Assembly (NCBI GenBank): GCA_022819825.1 | Contig: JAJEGM010000007.1 | Coordinates: 1-57,581, forward strand | Length of the DNA: 57,581 bases | From: Acidimicrobiia bacterium | Lineage (GTDB): Bacteria; Actinomycetota; Acidimicrobiia; Acidimicrobiales; Bin134 | Direction: 5' to 3' | Part shown: positions 1 through 8,828 of the stretch, one piece after another | Layout: each line of letters begins with the position of its first letter | How positions within the stretch are numbered: the first letter of the stretch is position 1 | Program-made: the position numbers and the translations under genes | Notes under the pieces: generated by a model | What the model was told of the DNA's origin: nothing | Seen by the model: the letters and a program-made list of their open reading frames with translations, nothing else | Databases searched by the model: none

Positions 1-136
1 ACGCCGCTGCACTACCTTCAACCACCGGGGGCCTCCCGTCTCTTGGACTATGTGTCAGTCACAAGAATCGGCGAGGCCCCCACCCTCAGTGGTGGACCCC
101 CAAATCACCCTGGTCCCAGCTTCGACGCGAAGAGCC
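1..136 (-). mobile_element. IS-end-like repeat, left copy (outward pointing)
   Basis: These 136 bases are an exact reverse complement of the last part of the window (57444-57579). Read outward from its inner edge the repeat starts GGCTCTTCGCGTCGAAGC. From memory, GGCTCTTC is typical of ISL3-family terminal repeats, which is an inference here. No transposase is present, so only the non-coding end of the element is visible. Inside, GGGGGCCTC (27-35) and GAGGCCCCC (73-81) form a 9-bp inverted pair with a 37-nt spacer, extended by ACCAC (21-25) and GTGGT (89-93). The flanks next to the two copies differ, which fixes the inner boundary at position 136. Confidence 0.75.
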
Positions 137-405
137 ACTTATCAGAGGAGGACGACAAGGAGTTCCGCCGCAGGTGCCAGCAGGAACTGCCGTTCCTAGA
201 CGTTGACGGCAACGCCCCCTATTCGATACCGCAACTGTCCTTGAGCGAACGCGAGAGACAAGTTTTCGATCTCGCTGCAACCGCTCGCCGAAAGAACTCC
301 AAAGCCCACAATAAACTGAAGTCGATGGGATTCAAGGATCACGACGTTGAACGCTATCGCGATCTGATTCGTTACATCCCTCGCTACGTCGAGACGATCG
401 TCTAA
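43..405 (+). CDS. truncated hypothetical protein upstream of the methyltransferase
   Basis: The reading frame opens inside the IS-end repeat and runs into unique sequence, so about the first 31 residues are repeat-derived and the native N-terminus is probably lost. The native part (about 89 residues, from SEEDDKEF on) is charged and probably helical; LSERERQVFDLA recalls the first helix of LuxR-type DNA-binding domains, but no full helix-turn-helix follows. Its TAA overlaps the ATG of the DNA methyltransferase (TAATG), so the two were translationally coupled and may belong to one modification or restriction operon. I do not recognise the family. Confidence 0.5.
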   Translation: MDYVSVTRIGEAPTLSGGPPNHPGPSFDAKSHLSEEDDKEFRRRCQQELPFLDVDGNAPYSIPQLSLSERERQVFDLAATARRKNSKAHNKLKSMGFKDHDVERYRDLIRYIPRYVETIV

Positions 406-1772
406 TGGACTTCAACGATCCGTTCACTCTGCACACTGCGAACGCCAGGGACATATCCACTCTCATGCCGTTTCTCGGTGATGACGCTGAACCGCTGGAC
501 TGCACGATCACATCGCCGCCGTACTGGAACCTCAAGGACTACGACCTGCCAGACCAGATCGGCTTCGGTCAGAGCTACGACGAATACCTCGCGGCAATGG
601 GAGAGGTATTCCGCGAGCTCTACGACCATACGAAGTCCACGGGCAGCCTTTGGATGGTGGTCGACACGCTGCGAGTCAATGCGGAGTTTCCTAGCCAGGC
701 AGCGCGGCAACTGCCACTTCCGTTCGAACTCTCATCACTCGCAGCAAAGTCGGGATGGACGCTGAGAGAAGTCGTCGTCTGGAAGAAGGACCGCACGCTA
801 CCGTGGTCCAACGGTCGACGCTTCCGCAATCTCTTTGAGTATGTGCTCTTCCTCGTCAAGACCAACGACCACAAGTTCAAGGTCGACCGTCTACGCGACT
901 ATGAGTTCGGCGAGTGGTGGCTCAGGTGGCCAGAGCGCTACAACCCGAACGGCCGACAACCCTCGAACGTGTGGGAGATACCGATCCCTGTCCAAGGAAG
1001 CTGGCGCACGCCAACGATTCCCCACGTCTGCCCTCTTCCGGAGGAGCTGGTCAAGCGGATGGTCCTACTGTCAACGGATCCGGGGGACGTGGTGTTCGAC
1101 CCCTTTGCCGGGACCGGCGTCGTGCTGAGCGTCGCCAACGCGCTGGGGCGTAGATCTGCCGGCCTCGACATCGAACCCGCTTACGCCCGCGCGTTCAAGG
1201 GTCGAAGCACCGCCAGCGAGATCGAGGAAAGCGGGAACGAGACACGAGCCTCCGCCGTTCGAAGGATGCTGATTCAACTCCGGGCCCTCAAATACCCAAA
1301 GGTGATGTTCCAGCGCCTTGTCCGGTTGAGCTCGCATCCCGCCCCCCAGTCGATTCTCGTCCACGTCGGCCGGATCGATGCCAAGACACTCCGTGACGGC
1401 CGCTCTGCTCCCGTCCGAGTCAGCATCACATTCGCCTACTCAGACGCGGATGGCATCGACTTGGGAGCGATCACCGAATCTTTACGAGCGTTCTCGGCCC
1501 AGCCTCCGCTGTCCAAGTTTGGGGTTGAAGCCTCCGTCGAGGCGAGACCATTGGAGAGTGTTGGCGATCAACTCCTCAAGCGTCGGCTTCACGTCTATGA
1601 GTCCGGTCGCACCTGGGTCACGCGCAAGACGGTCTGCGGCCTCGACCAAATCCGACGACTCGAGTCCCTGGTCACCCGACGCAACAACTACAGCTACCCA
1701 CCCATTGTCTCCAATGTGAAGCTCCGCATCGTGGATACGGCAGCGTCACCGGAGCAGTCGGTCGTCCCTTAG
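405..1772 (+). CDS. DNA methyltransferase (N4-cytosine/N6-adenine, beta-type motif order)
   Basis: Predicted SAM-dependent DNA methyltransferase of 455 residues. The catalytic motif TSPPYW lies at residues 36-41 and the SAM-binding motif DPFAGTG near residue 231, so the order is catalytic motif first, then SAM motif, as in beta-class enzymes. SPPY is common in N4-cytosine methylases, but N6-adenine activity cannot be excluded. The methylase core ends near residue 270; the remaining 180 residues form an extension I cannot assign, perhaps a target-recognition or partner domain. The start overlaps the stop of the preceding truncated ORF. No recognisable restriction endonuclease is adjacent, so it is either an orphan methylase or lost its partner at the IS boundary. 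Base composition is visibly less GC-rich than the core genes, consistent with transfer. Confidence 0.88.
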   Translation: MDFNDPFTLHTANARDISTLMPFLGDDAEPLDCTITSPPYWNLKDYDLPDQIGFGQSYDEYLAAMGEVFRELYDHTKSTGSLWMVVDTLRVNAEFPSQAARQLPLPFELSSLAAKSGWTLREVVVWKKDRTLPWSNGRRFRNLFEYVLFLVKTNDHKFKVDRLRDYEFGEWWLRWPERYNPNGRQPSNVWEIPIPVQGSWRTPTIPHVCPLPEELVKRMVLLSTDPGDVVFDPFAGTGVVLSVANALGRRSAGLDIEPAYARAFKGRSTASEIEESGNETRASAVRRMLIQLRALKYPKVMFQRLVRLSSHPAPQSILVHVGRIDAKTLRDGRSAPVRVSITFAYSDADGIDLGAITESLRAFSAQPPLSKFGVEASVEARPLESVGDQLLKRRLHVYESGRTWVTRKTVCGLDQIRRLESLVTRRNNYSYPPIVSNVKLRIVDTAASPEQSVVP

Positions 1773-1807
1773 GGACGGACCCGAATGACCCGTTATCCAG
1801 GGACGAC

Positions 1808-1996
1808 GTGTCACACCCCGGCCCCATGAACCCTCTCGAACGATCCGATGTCGACCTCATTGTGACTGCCCTCAACTACTACAAGGATCGCGTGCGGTCA
1901 ACGGATGCCTATCCGTCGTACGAGCTTCGCCAAGAACAACTCGACCGCATCGAGGAGACGCTCGGAAGGTTGAGGGCCCTCGCTGACGAGATTTGA
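1808..1996 (+). CDS. small hypothetical protein
   Basis: A 62-residue ORF 35 nt after the methyltransferase on the same strand. An internal ATG at 1826 would give a 56-residue product starting MNPLERSD. The sequence is acidic and predicted helical (DVDLIVTALNYYKDRV, then EQLDRIEETLGRLRALADEI), which suggests a short helical hairpin or coiled coil. It has no recognised domain. Its position after the methylase suggests membership of the same accessory operon. Coding status rests on length, composition and context only. Confidence 0.45.
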   Translation: MSHPGPMNPLERSDVDLIVTALNYYKDRVRSTDAYPSYELRQEQLDRIEETLGRLRALADEI

Positions 1997-2184
1997 TTGT
2001 TTGGCCCTCTGTCCGCCTTCTAACCGTCGAGCGAAAGCCTGGTCACATCATGCTGACAAGTTGACACGCTCGGGAATTGCAGGGCTCACTGCGTGCGTGC
2101 CCGAGAGTTGTAATCGCCAAGTGCCACTCTCTACCAAGGAATAGCCTGAGACACAACTGGAGGTCCCATGGCAATCTCCCATCG

Positions 2185-2577
2185 CCCAGTGCCAGCACGT
2201 CCGATCCGGTGATCGTGGAGGTGGATGTGGTCAACACCGGTGACCGCTCGGGCAGCGATGTGGTGCAGGTGTACGTGGAGCCGCCCCCGTCGCTGCTGCA
2301 CCGCCCGGTGCGGGAGCTCAAGGGATTCGCCAAGGTTCACCTGGCCCCCGGCGAACGCACCACCGCCCGAATCGTGCTCAACCGCCGGGCCATCGCCTAC
2401 TACGACCCCGGTGACCAGTCGCCGCCGGGATTGGAAATCGGAAGCCCGGTCCCCGCCGGGGAATCCGAGAAGCGGACAGATCCCGGCTGGTACGTCGATC
2501 CCGGCACTTACACCGTGTGGACCGCCCGCTCCAGCGCCGACCTCGTCCACTCCGCCGAGGTACACCTCAGCGGCTGA
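2185..2577 (+). pseudogene. C-terminal fragment of a GH3 beta-glucosidase (FnIII-like domain)
   Basis: Only the last ~130 codons of a family 3 glycoside hydrolase remain. The segment from VIVEVDVVNTGDRSGSDVVQVYV through RPVRELKGFAKVHLAPGE and a final VDPGTYTVW is the typical C-terminal fibronectin-III-like domain of these enzymes. The catalytic and middle domains are absent. The frame continues upstream to about 2077 but that part (QGSLRACPRVV...) does not look like a GH3 protein, so the homology break is near 2185. The simplest reading is that the methyltransferase island replaced or inserted into the rest of the gene. The fragment is followed within 15 nt by the convergent peroxidase gene. 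Confidence 0.75.
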
Positions 2578-2591
2578 TCGGGGCGGCGCGC

Positions 2592-4697
2592 TCAGCTTTC
2601 CTTGACGATGAAGGCGTTGTCTTGGATCTCGCTTTCGAGGTAGGTGTTGCAGCGGATGACGTTGGCCAGCGTGATGCTGCTGACCTCTTGGAGAAGCTCG
2701 GGGTTGGCCGAGAAGAACGGGTCGCGCTCAAACCAGAAGCGGTCGCCAGCCCGCAGTCGGGCGAACTGATTGGAGATGATGGTCTGAAGGGTCTCGCCTA
2801 CTGACGCCCCGGCCACGTGGTCTTCGGCCAGGGCCGCGACCCAGAGGTCCAGATCATCCACGCTCCCGTACGCCTCCATCAGTGCCTGCTGCACGGCGGG
2901 GTCGGAGGAGATTTCGGCAAAGCTCTCCACTGCGGACAGTCCGAACGCCAGGCGCACGGTGTTGTAGTCGCCCACACCGTGGTCGCGGCCTCGCTGGATG
3001 TTGAGGGCGGCCAAGTCGAACACCGGCCCGCCTGGACCCCGGATGAGCATGTTGCGGATTTCGTCGATGACCAGCGAGTCAACCTCTTGGGCCGGTTGGG
3101 AGGCGAGGCCGAGCAGTATCGGCGAGATTCCGAGGTCTTCCACTTCGGCGGGGTTGAAGAAGGCTCGGGCCAGGCTGATCTGGTCGGTCTCCCCGTCGGC
3201 GTCCACCAGCAGCAGGTTGGGGGAGAGCAGGGTGTGGCCCACCCGGTAGGCCGCGGCGGAGAATTCGCTGGCGATGCTCGGGTTCACTGCGGGGTCGTAG
3301 CCGGAGTACGGGCCGAATGCGTCGGGGCCCAGCAAGAGGGGCAGGAACTCGTTGAAGGTGATGGCTTGGATCTGGGCGCCGACCAGCTTGCGGGCCAACT
3401 GGTAGATCTCATCGCCGCTCAAATCGGGGTGCAGGCTGGCGATGAGGTCGGCCAGCCGATTGTGCTCACGGACGAAGAGCGTGTGTATGGAAATGAGCCC
3501 GATCTGCTCGTTGACCCGTAAGTCGCCGGCAATGAACAGGTTCGTGAGATCGCTGCCCCCCTCGTTCTCGAGTCCCTCGGTGTTATAGGGCAGGAACCGG
3601 CCATTGTGGGACGTCTTCAGCCGGCCCGTGCCGTCGTTGGTACGAAGGGCCAGGGCTCGGTCCTCATCAGAGCCGTATACCTGGGAGCCGTCGATGAACG
3701 CGGTGAGGGCGTTGACCTGTCGTCGTGGGTTGTTCTGATCGGTACCGGTGTCGGGGTCGGACACAGAGCGATCGAGGTGGATCTCCGCGGTGCCTGTCCC
3801 GCGGGGATCAAACACCGAATCACCTCGTGGTACCGGAATCGGGAAGGGCTCGTCGGTGTTGTCGAGGCTGAGGGTGATGTCGTGGTCGATGAACTGGCCC
3901 CACTGCCATGTGATGTCGCTGGCCCCCGAGGAGTTGAGCACCAAGCCATTCTGGGCGAACACCAGGTTGCTGATGGCGCGGGCGTTGGGGCGAGAGGTTG
4001 GCGGCGTGGAAATGCCGTCCTCATAGGACCCTGGCGCCAACTTCAAGAGGGCTGTGCCCGCCATGCCCCAAGATGGGTTGGCCAGGTTGTTGCCCCCGCC
4101 GTTTAGCGCACGGTGCTGGAACGGCGACTCATTGGGACCGGCGACCGTCCATGCGTCGTCGCCTTCGGCCGCGAGGCACGTGATTTCTTCGGCTGATACT
4201 TCGGCTTGGTTGTCGGCCTCCGGCTCCGCTGTAGGGGAGGGGGCGGTGACGGTGAGCGGAGAGGTGGTCAGCCAAATACCCAACGCAGTGTTTGCGGGGA
4301 AGAAGCGCTGTTGAGGCAGGAGGCGATCACCCCAAGAGCTATCGGCCAGCTGCTGCTGGAGGGCGAACTCCACCCGCCCGTCTGCGCCCAGCCGAGCTGA
4401 GATTCGCACCGAGCCGATCGAGTCGATGGTCAGCGCTGAGCTGTCCAGCCACTGTCCGGTAGTGGCATCAGCGGGCAAGTGATGCTGGTCGGGACTCAGA
4501 CGCTCGCCCCAGGTGCCGTCTTCACGCTGCCGAAGGGCGAATTCGAGCCGACCGTCGTCTAGCCGCCGGGCTGAGATTCGCAGTTCTGCCTCGTTCTCCT
4601 GGGCGCTGGTGCTGGCCGAGGCGTATGCCAGACCGGCAGTGAGCACAATGAGGGCGAGTGCGGGCGCGACGAACTTGCGGAACAGCGAGAACGACAT
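2592..4697 (-). CDS. secreted animal-type heme peroxidase with N-terminal repeats
   Basis: A 701-residue member of the animal heme peroxidase (peroxidase-cyclooxygenase) superfamily, expected to oxidise halides or organic substrates with hydrogen peroxide outside the cell. The start at 4697 is chosen because GGAGG lies 7 nt upstream and a signal peptide follows at once (SFSLFRKFVAPALALIVLTA). Residues ~35-150 hold two ~50-residue repeats (ISAR..DGR.EFAL.Q...WG.RL.P) before the peroxidase domain. Distal-histidine motif GQFIDHD lies near residue 270, LFVREHNRLA and the proximal-histidine motif YRVGHTLLSPN follow in the expected order, then ALNIQRGRDHG. The domain appears complete. It is monocistronic, with a long AT-rich upstream region, which hints at dedicated regulation. 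Confidence 0.92.
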   Translation of the reverse strand: MSFSLFRKFVAPALALIVLTAGLAYASASTSAQENEAELRISARRLDDGRLEFALRQREDGTWGERLSPDQHHLPADATTGQWLDSSALTIDSIGSVRISARLGADGRVEFALQQQLADSSWGDRLLPQQRFFPANTALGIWLTTSPLTVTAPSPTAEPEADNQAEVSAEEITCLAAEGDDAWTVAGPNESPFQHRALNGGGNNLANPSWGMAGTALLKLAPGSYEDGISTPPTSRPNARAISNLVFAQNGLVLNSSGASDITWQWGQFIDHDITLSLDNTDEPFPIPVPRGDSVFDPRGTGTAEIHLDRSVSDPDTGTDQNNPRRQVNALTAFIDGSQVYGSDEDRALALRTNDGTGRLKTSHNGRFLPYNTEGLENEGGSDLTNLFIAGDLRVNEQIGLISIHTLFVREHNRLADLIASLHPDLSGDEIYQLARKLVGAQIQAITFNEFLPLLLGPDAFGPYSGYDPAVNPSIASEFSAAAYRVGHTLLSPNLLLVDADGETDQISLARAFFNPAEVEDLGISPILLGLASQPAQEVDSLVIDEIRNMLIRGPGGPVFDLAALNIQRGRDHGVGDYNTVRLAFGLSAVESFAEISSDPAVQQALMEAYGSVDDLDLWVAALAEDHVAGASVGETLQTIISNQFARLRAGDRFWFERDPFFSANPELLQEVSSITLANVIRCNTYLESEIQDNAFIVKES

Positions 4698-4944
4698 GGG
4701 GGAACCTCCGAATGGAGCTAGGGGACCAAACAACACCTGTCCTGGGAGAAGGACATGAGTGTTATATCCCTGCTCAGAGGCTCAATTGCAAACTGTCAGT
4801 AAAGTTAAGAACAATTAAGAGAATTGAAAAAAACAGTTCTATATATATAGAGATTACACTATGTTTATAAAAAAATCATACTATGTTACGTATGGAATTG
4901 AATGCTGCAGCGCAAGAAACTGAGGCAGGCGTCCGAACAAGCGG
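4698..4944 (-). promoter_or_regulatory. AT-rich upstream region of the peroxidase gene
   Basis: This stretch has no gene and is strikingly AT-rich between about 4795 and 4905, unlike anything nearby. It contains the 14-bp perfect palindrome TCTATATATATAGA (4838-4851) and an 8-bp direct repeat ACTATGTT at 4858-4865 and 4880-4887, offset by 22 bp (about two helical turns). On the minus strand several TATAAA/TATATA-like -10 candidates occur. I read it as the promoter and operator region of the peroxidase gene, although the regulator is unknown. The GGAGG ribosome-binding site sits at its lower edge. Confidence 0.5.
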
Positions 4945-5018
<74 letters not shown>

Positions 5019-5110
5019 GCGAAGAGGGAACTTTACCAGCCGTCAAAGGGCTGACCCACATGGGATAACGGTTATTGGCCTCGTCCTGAGGCTCGGTAGA
5101 TTTAGCGGCC

Positions 5111-7582
5111 ATGGACGGCTACGACCCAGCGGCTATCGAGCCCAAATGGCAGCAGCGCTGGGTTGACGACGCCACCTACGACATCGACAACGACGATCCC
5201 CGGCCGCCGTACTACGTGCTGAGCATGTACCCCTACCCCAGCGGCCCGGCCCACATCGGCCACGTCCGCAACTACACCTTCGGCGACCTGCTGGTGCGCT
5301 ACCGCACCATGCAGGGCGACGGGGTGCTGTCGCCTATCGGCTTCGACAGCTTCGGCCTGCCGGCCGAGAACGCCGCCATCAAGACCGGCACGCACCCCCG
5401 AGAGCACACCGAGGCCAACATTGAGCGGCTGTCGTCGTCGCTGCGCCGCATCGGCGCGGTATACGACTGGCGCCGGACGCTGAGCAGCCACGACCCCGAC
5501 TACATCCGCTTCACCCAGTGGATCTTCCTGAAGTTCTACGAAGCCGGCCTGGTATACCGGGCCACGGCTCCGGTGAACTGGTGCCCCGGCTGCCAGACGG
5601 TGTTGGCCAACGAGCAGGTGCTGGGCGACGGCACCTGCGAGCGTTGCAGCAACTTGGCCCAGCAACGCGAGCTGGAGCAGTGGTTCTACCGAATCACCGC
5701 CTATGCCGAGGAGCTGCTGGAGGGTCTTGACGGCGTGGACTGGCCCAACCGGGTCAAGACCATGCAGCGCAACTGGATCGGCCGCTCCGAGGGAGCCGAC
5801 TTCACCCTGCCGATTGCCGATGCCGACGGCAATCCCCGCGACGACGTCGACGGGATTGCGGTGTTCACCACCCGGCCCGACACCAGCTTCGGGATGACCT
5901 TCGCGGTGATGTCCCCCGAACACGCCCGGGTGCCCGAGCTGGTGACCGAGGATCGCCGAGCCGAGGTGGAGGCGTTCATCGCTGCGGTGGGCGAGCGCAG
6001 CGAATTCGAGCGTCTGTCGGCAGAGGGCCCGGCCGACAAGCGGGGGGTGGACACCGGCACCCGGGTGTTAAATCCGTTCACCGGCCAGCCCATCCCGCTG
6101 TTCTTGGCCGACTACGTGCTCACCACCTACGGCACCGGGGCGATCATGGCCGTGCCCGGTGAGGACCAGCGCGACTGGGACTTCGCCACCGCCTACGGCC
6201 TGCCCATCATCCGCACCGTGGAGCCCTCCGAGGGCTTTGACGGCGAGGCCTACACCGGCGACGGGCCGTCGATCAACAGCAGCTGGCTGAACGGACTATG
6301 GATGGAAGAGGCCAAGGCCGCGGCCATCGACTGGCTGGAACGCGAGGGCATCGGAGAGCGCAAGGTGAACTACCGGCTGCGCGACTGGCTGCTGTCCCGC
6401 CAGCGCTACTGGGGCTGCCCCATCCCCATTGTGTACTGCGAGGCGTGCGGGGCGGTGCCGGTGCCCTACGAAGACCTGCCGGTGGGGCTGCCCGACGACG
6501 TGGCCTTCATGCCCACCGGCCGCTCGCCGCTGGTGGACCACCCCGGCTTCTTGCACACCGAGTGCCCCGCCTGCGGCGGCCCGGCCCGGCGGGAAACCGA
6601 CACCATGGACACGTTCGTGGACTCCTCCTGGTACTTCCTGCGCTTCGCCGACCCCCAAAACTCCGAGCTGCCGTTCAGCACCGAGGCGTTGGAGCGGTGG
6701 CTGCCGGTGGACCAGTACATCGGCGGTGTTGAGCACGCCATCTTGCACCTGATGTACGCCCGGTTCTTCACCCGGGCGCTGTCTGATCTGGGCGTGGCCC
6801 CCGCCGGGCTGCGGGAGCCCTTCCAGCGGCTGTTCACCCAGGGCATGGTGCGGATGGGCGGGGGGAAGATGTCCAAGTCGAAGGGCAACCTGGTGGCTCC
6901 CGAGGACTTCATCGACGCCCACGGGGCCGACACGCTGCGCTTGGCCATATTGCAGGTGAAGCCCCCAGCCGAGGATGTCGACTGGGAGGACTTCGGCCTT
7001 GAGGGCTGCTCCCGTTTCCTAGGCCGCCTGTGGCGGCTGGCCGCGGGCACCGCGGAGCGGGCCAACCCGGCCCGCACCGGCGCGACCATGCCGGCCGATG
7101 AAGCCATTGACGCCGCTGCCCATCGGCTGGTTGACCGCATCACCTCGGAGTTCGACCGTTGGTCGTACAACACCGCGGTGGCCGGATGCATGGAATTCAC
7201 CAACGAGTTGTACCGCTACGTGCAGGCCGACGAAGGTCCCCACCACGACACGCTGGCCTTCGCCATCGACTCGCTGCTGCTGGTGATGGCGCCCATGGTG
7301 CCCCACATCTGCGCCGAGCTGTGGGAGATGCGTCGGGGCGGGAACATCCACGCAGAGCCGTGGCCGACTGCCGATGAGGCCAAGCTGGTGCTGGAGACGG
7401 TGACGATGGTGGTGCAGGTGAACGGCAAGGTGCGCGACCGCATCGAGGTGGCCGCCGACATCGCCGAGGCCGACGCCGAGGCCCTGGCGCTGGCTTCAGA
7501 GCGAGTCCAGCAATACCTCGACGGAGGCGAGCCCCGGCGGGTCATCGCCCGCCCGCCCAAGCTGGTAAACGTGGTGGTCTAG
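5111..7582 (+). CDS. leuS: leucyl-tRNA synthetase
   Basis: Cytoplasmic class Ia synthetase that charges tRNA-Leu with leucine. At 823 residues it matches the usual bacterial length. The ATP-binding HIGH motif occurs in [15 protein letters not shown] near residue 50 and the KMSKS loop in [11 protein letters not shown] near residue 585. An inserted editing domain lies between them, and two Cys pairs (CPGC...CERC and CEAC...CPAC) suggest zinc-binding knuckles. The C-terminal module ends with the typical [11 protein letters not shown]. The ATG at 5111 is the natural start since [17 protein letters not shown] is the family N-terminus. It stands alone, convergent with a P450 gene 20 nt downstream. 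Confidence 0.98.
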   Translation: MDGYDPAAIEPKWQQRWVDDATYDIDNDDPRPPYYVLSMYPYPSGPAHIGHVRNYTFGDLLVRYRTMQGDGVLSPIGFDSFGLPAENAAIKTGTHPREHTEANIERLSSSLRRIGAVYDWRRTLSSHDPDYIRFTQWIFLKFYEAGLVYRATAPVNWCPGCQTVLANEQVLGDGTCERCSNLAQQRELEQWFYRITAYAEELLEGLDGVDWPNRVKTMQRNWIGRSEGADFTLPIADADGNPRDDVDGIAVFTTRPDTSFGMTFAVMSPEHARVPELVTEDRRAEVEAFIAAVGERSEFERLSAEGPADKRGVDTGTRVLNPFTGQPIPLFLADYVLTTYGTGAIMAVPGEDQRDWDFATAYGLPIIRTVEPSEGFDGEAYTGDGPSINSSWLNGLWMEEAKAAAIDWLEREGIGERKVNYRLRDWLLSRQRYWGCPIPIVYCEACGAVPVPYEDLPVGLPDDVAFMPTGRSPLVDHPGFLHTECPACGGPARRETDTMDTFVDSSWYFLRFADPQNSELPFSTEALERWLPVDQYIGGVEHAILHLMYARFFTRALSDLGVAPAGLREPFQRLFTQGMVRMGGGKMSKSKGNLVAPEDFIDAHGADTLRLAILQVKPPAEDVDWEDFGLEGCSRFLGRLWRLAAGTAERANPARTGATMPADEAIDAAAHRLVDRITSEFDRWSYNTAVAGCMEFTNELYRYVQADEGPHHDTLAFAIDSLLLVMAPMVPHICAELWEMRRGGNIHAEPWPTADEAKLVLETVTMVVQVNGKVRDRIEVAADIAEADAEALALASERVQQYLDGGEPRRVIARPPKLVNVVV

Positions 7583-7602
7583 CGGACCTCTATCGGCGCC
7601 GC

Positions 7603-8790
7603 TCAGACGTCCCAGACCACATGAAGCTCCTCGGGGCCGCGGAACGCCACCCCCCGGATAAGCGGGGGATCGGCGTCGGGGTCGAGGCGCAGCCCTGGCA
7701 GCCGTTCGAGAATGGCCGGCAGCGCAACCCGCATCTCCAGGCGGGCCAGGTGCATACCCAAGCACAGGTGCCGGCCCCATCCGAACGCCATGTGGGGTAC
7801 GGGCTGTTCACGGTCGGGGTTCCAGCGTTCGCCGTCGGCATACACCCGTTCGTCGCGGTTGGCCGATGTCATGGTCATCATCAGCCGGGTGCCGGCGGGG
7901 ATGGGGCAGCCGTCCAACTCGATGTCCTCGGTGGCCTCCCGGGTGGCCAGCGGCGCCGAGCTCTCCCATCGCAGGGTTTCCTCGATCACCTGATCCAGCA
8001 GTGACCAGTCGGCCTTGAGCCGGTCGATCCAGCCATCGTGGGTCAACAGCACGGCCAAGGCGATGCCCATCTCCCGGGAAGTGGTTTCGGCCCCGGCGGG
8101 CATCAGCAGCCGCAGGAACCCGTAGATGTGCTCGTCGTCGAGACGCTGCCCGTCGATCTCGGAGTGGATGATGTCGCTGATCAGGTCGTCTTGGGGGTTT
8201 TGCTTGCGGTCCTCCACGATGGGGTGGAGGTAGTCGCGCATCGCTTGTGAGGCCTGGTGGCCGGCCTCGGGGTAGAGAGGCCCGGCGCTCACCTGCTCGG
8301 ACCACAGCCGGAACTGGTCGGCGTCGTCCAGCGGCACCCCCATGATCCCGGCGATCACCCGGGTGGGGAACCGCTGGGTCAGCTCGGCCACCAGATCGGC
8401 CTTCCCCCGGGGGGCGATGCCGTCGAGCAGCTCGTTGACGATGGGCGCTGCCAGCTCGGTCTCCCATCGGGCCAGCGCCGACGACCGGAACGCGGGGGAT
8501 ACCAGCCCCCGGTAGGCGGTGTGCTCGTCGCCGTCCATCCCCAGCATCAGCGGTCCCATGAACGGGGTCATCGACTCGGCCACCACCCGGGTGGAGAACA
8601 CCGCGCTGTTGCGCAGCACCGCCTCGGTGTGGTCGCGGCGGTACAGGTTCAGGATGCGCCCGCCGAAGCCGTCGTCGCGCACCTCGGGGGGCTCGGCCCG
8701 GCCCCGGTCCCACTCCTTGTGGGGGTTGATGGCGGCCTCTTCGGCTTGGGCCAGTCCCTCGTGAAAGTCGGACGGATCGTTTGTCTCCAC
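7603..8790 (-). CDS. cytochrome P450
   Basis: Soluble bacterial P450 of 395 residues, a heme-thiolate monooxygenase needing ferredoxin and reductase partners that are not encoded nearby. The I-helix oxygen-activation motif AGAETTSR is near residue 246, the K-helix ExxR is EETLR near residue 280, and the heme-binding loop FGWGRHLCLG holds the axial Cys at 343. Length and motifs are complete. Substrate cannot be told from sequence. Downstream on the same strand order is LLM oxidoreductase, PAC2 and a kinase-like gene, suggesting a loosely organised catabolic group. Substrates such as steroids, terpenes or lipids are plausible for this lineage. Confidence 0.95.
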   Translation of the reverse strand: METNDPSDFHEGLAQAEEAAINPHKEWDRGRAEPPEVRDDGFGGRILNLYRRDHTEAVLRNSAVFSTRVVAESMTPFMGPLMLGMDGDEHTAYRGLVSPAFRSSALARWETELAAPIVNELLDGIAPRGKADLVAELTQRFPTRVIAGIMGVPLDDADQFRLWSEQVSAGPLYPEAGHQASQAMRDYLHPIVEDRKQNPQDDLISDIIHSEIDGQRLDDEHIYGFLRLLMPAGAETTSREMGIALAVLLTHDGWIDRLKADWSLLDQVIEETLRWESSAPLATREATEDIELDGCPIPAGTRLMMTMTSANRDERVYADGERWNPDREQPVPHMAFGWGRHLCLGMHLARLEMRVALPAILERLPGLRLDPDADPPLIRGVAFRGPEELHVVWDV

Positions 8791-8828
8791 GGGTGCAACC
8801 CTATTCGGGCAGCCCTATTGCGGCGGCT

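Noticed and set aside
2077..2184. N-terminal part of the open frame before the GH3 fragment
   Set aside because: Residues here are not GH3-like; an ATG with GGAGG at 2168 leads to a 14-codon ORF only.
5019..5110. T-box or other riboswitch before leuS
   Set aside because: Only about 90 nt lie between tRNA-Ala and leuS, too short for a T-box, and no conserved T-box sequence or terminator is seen.
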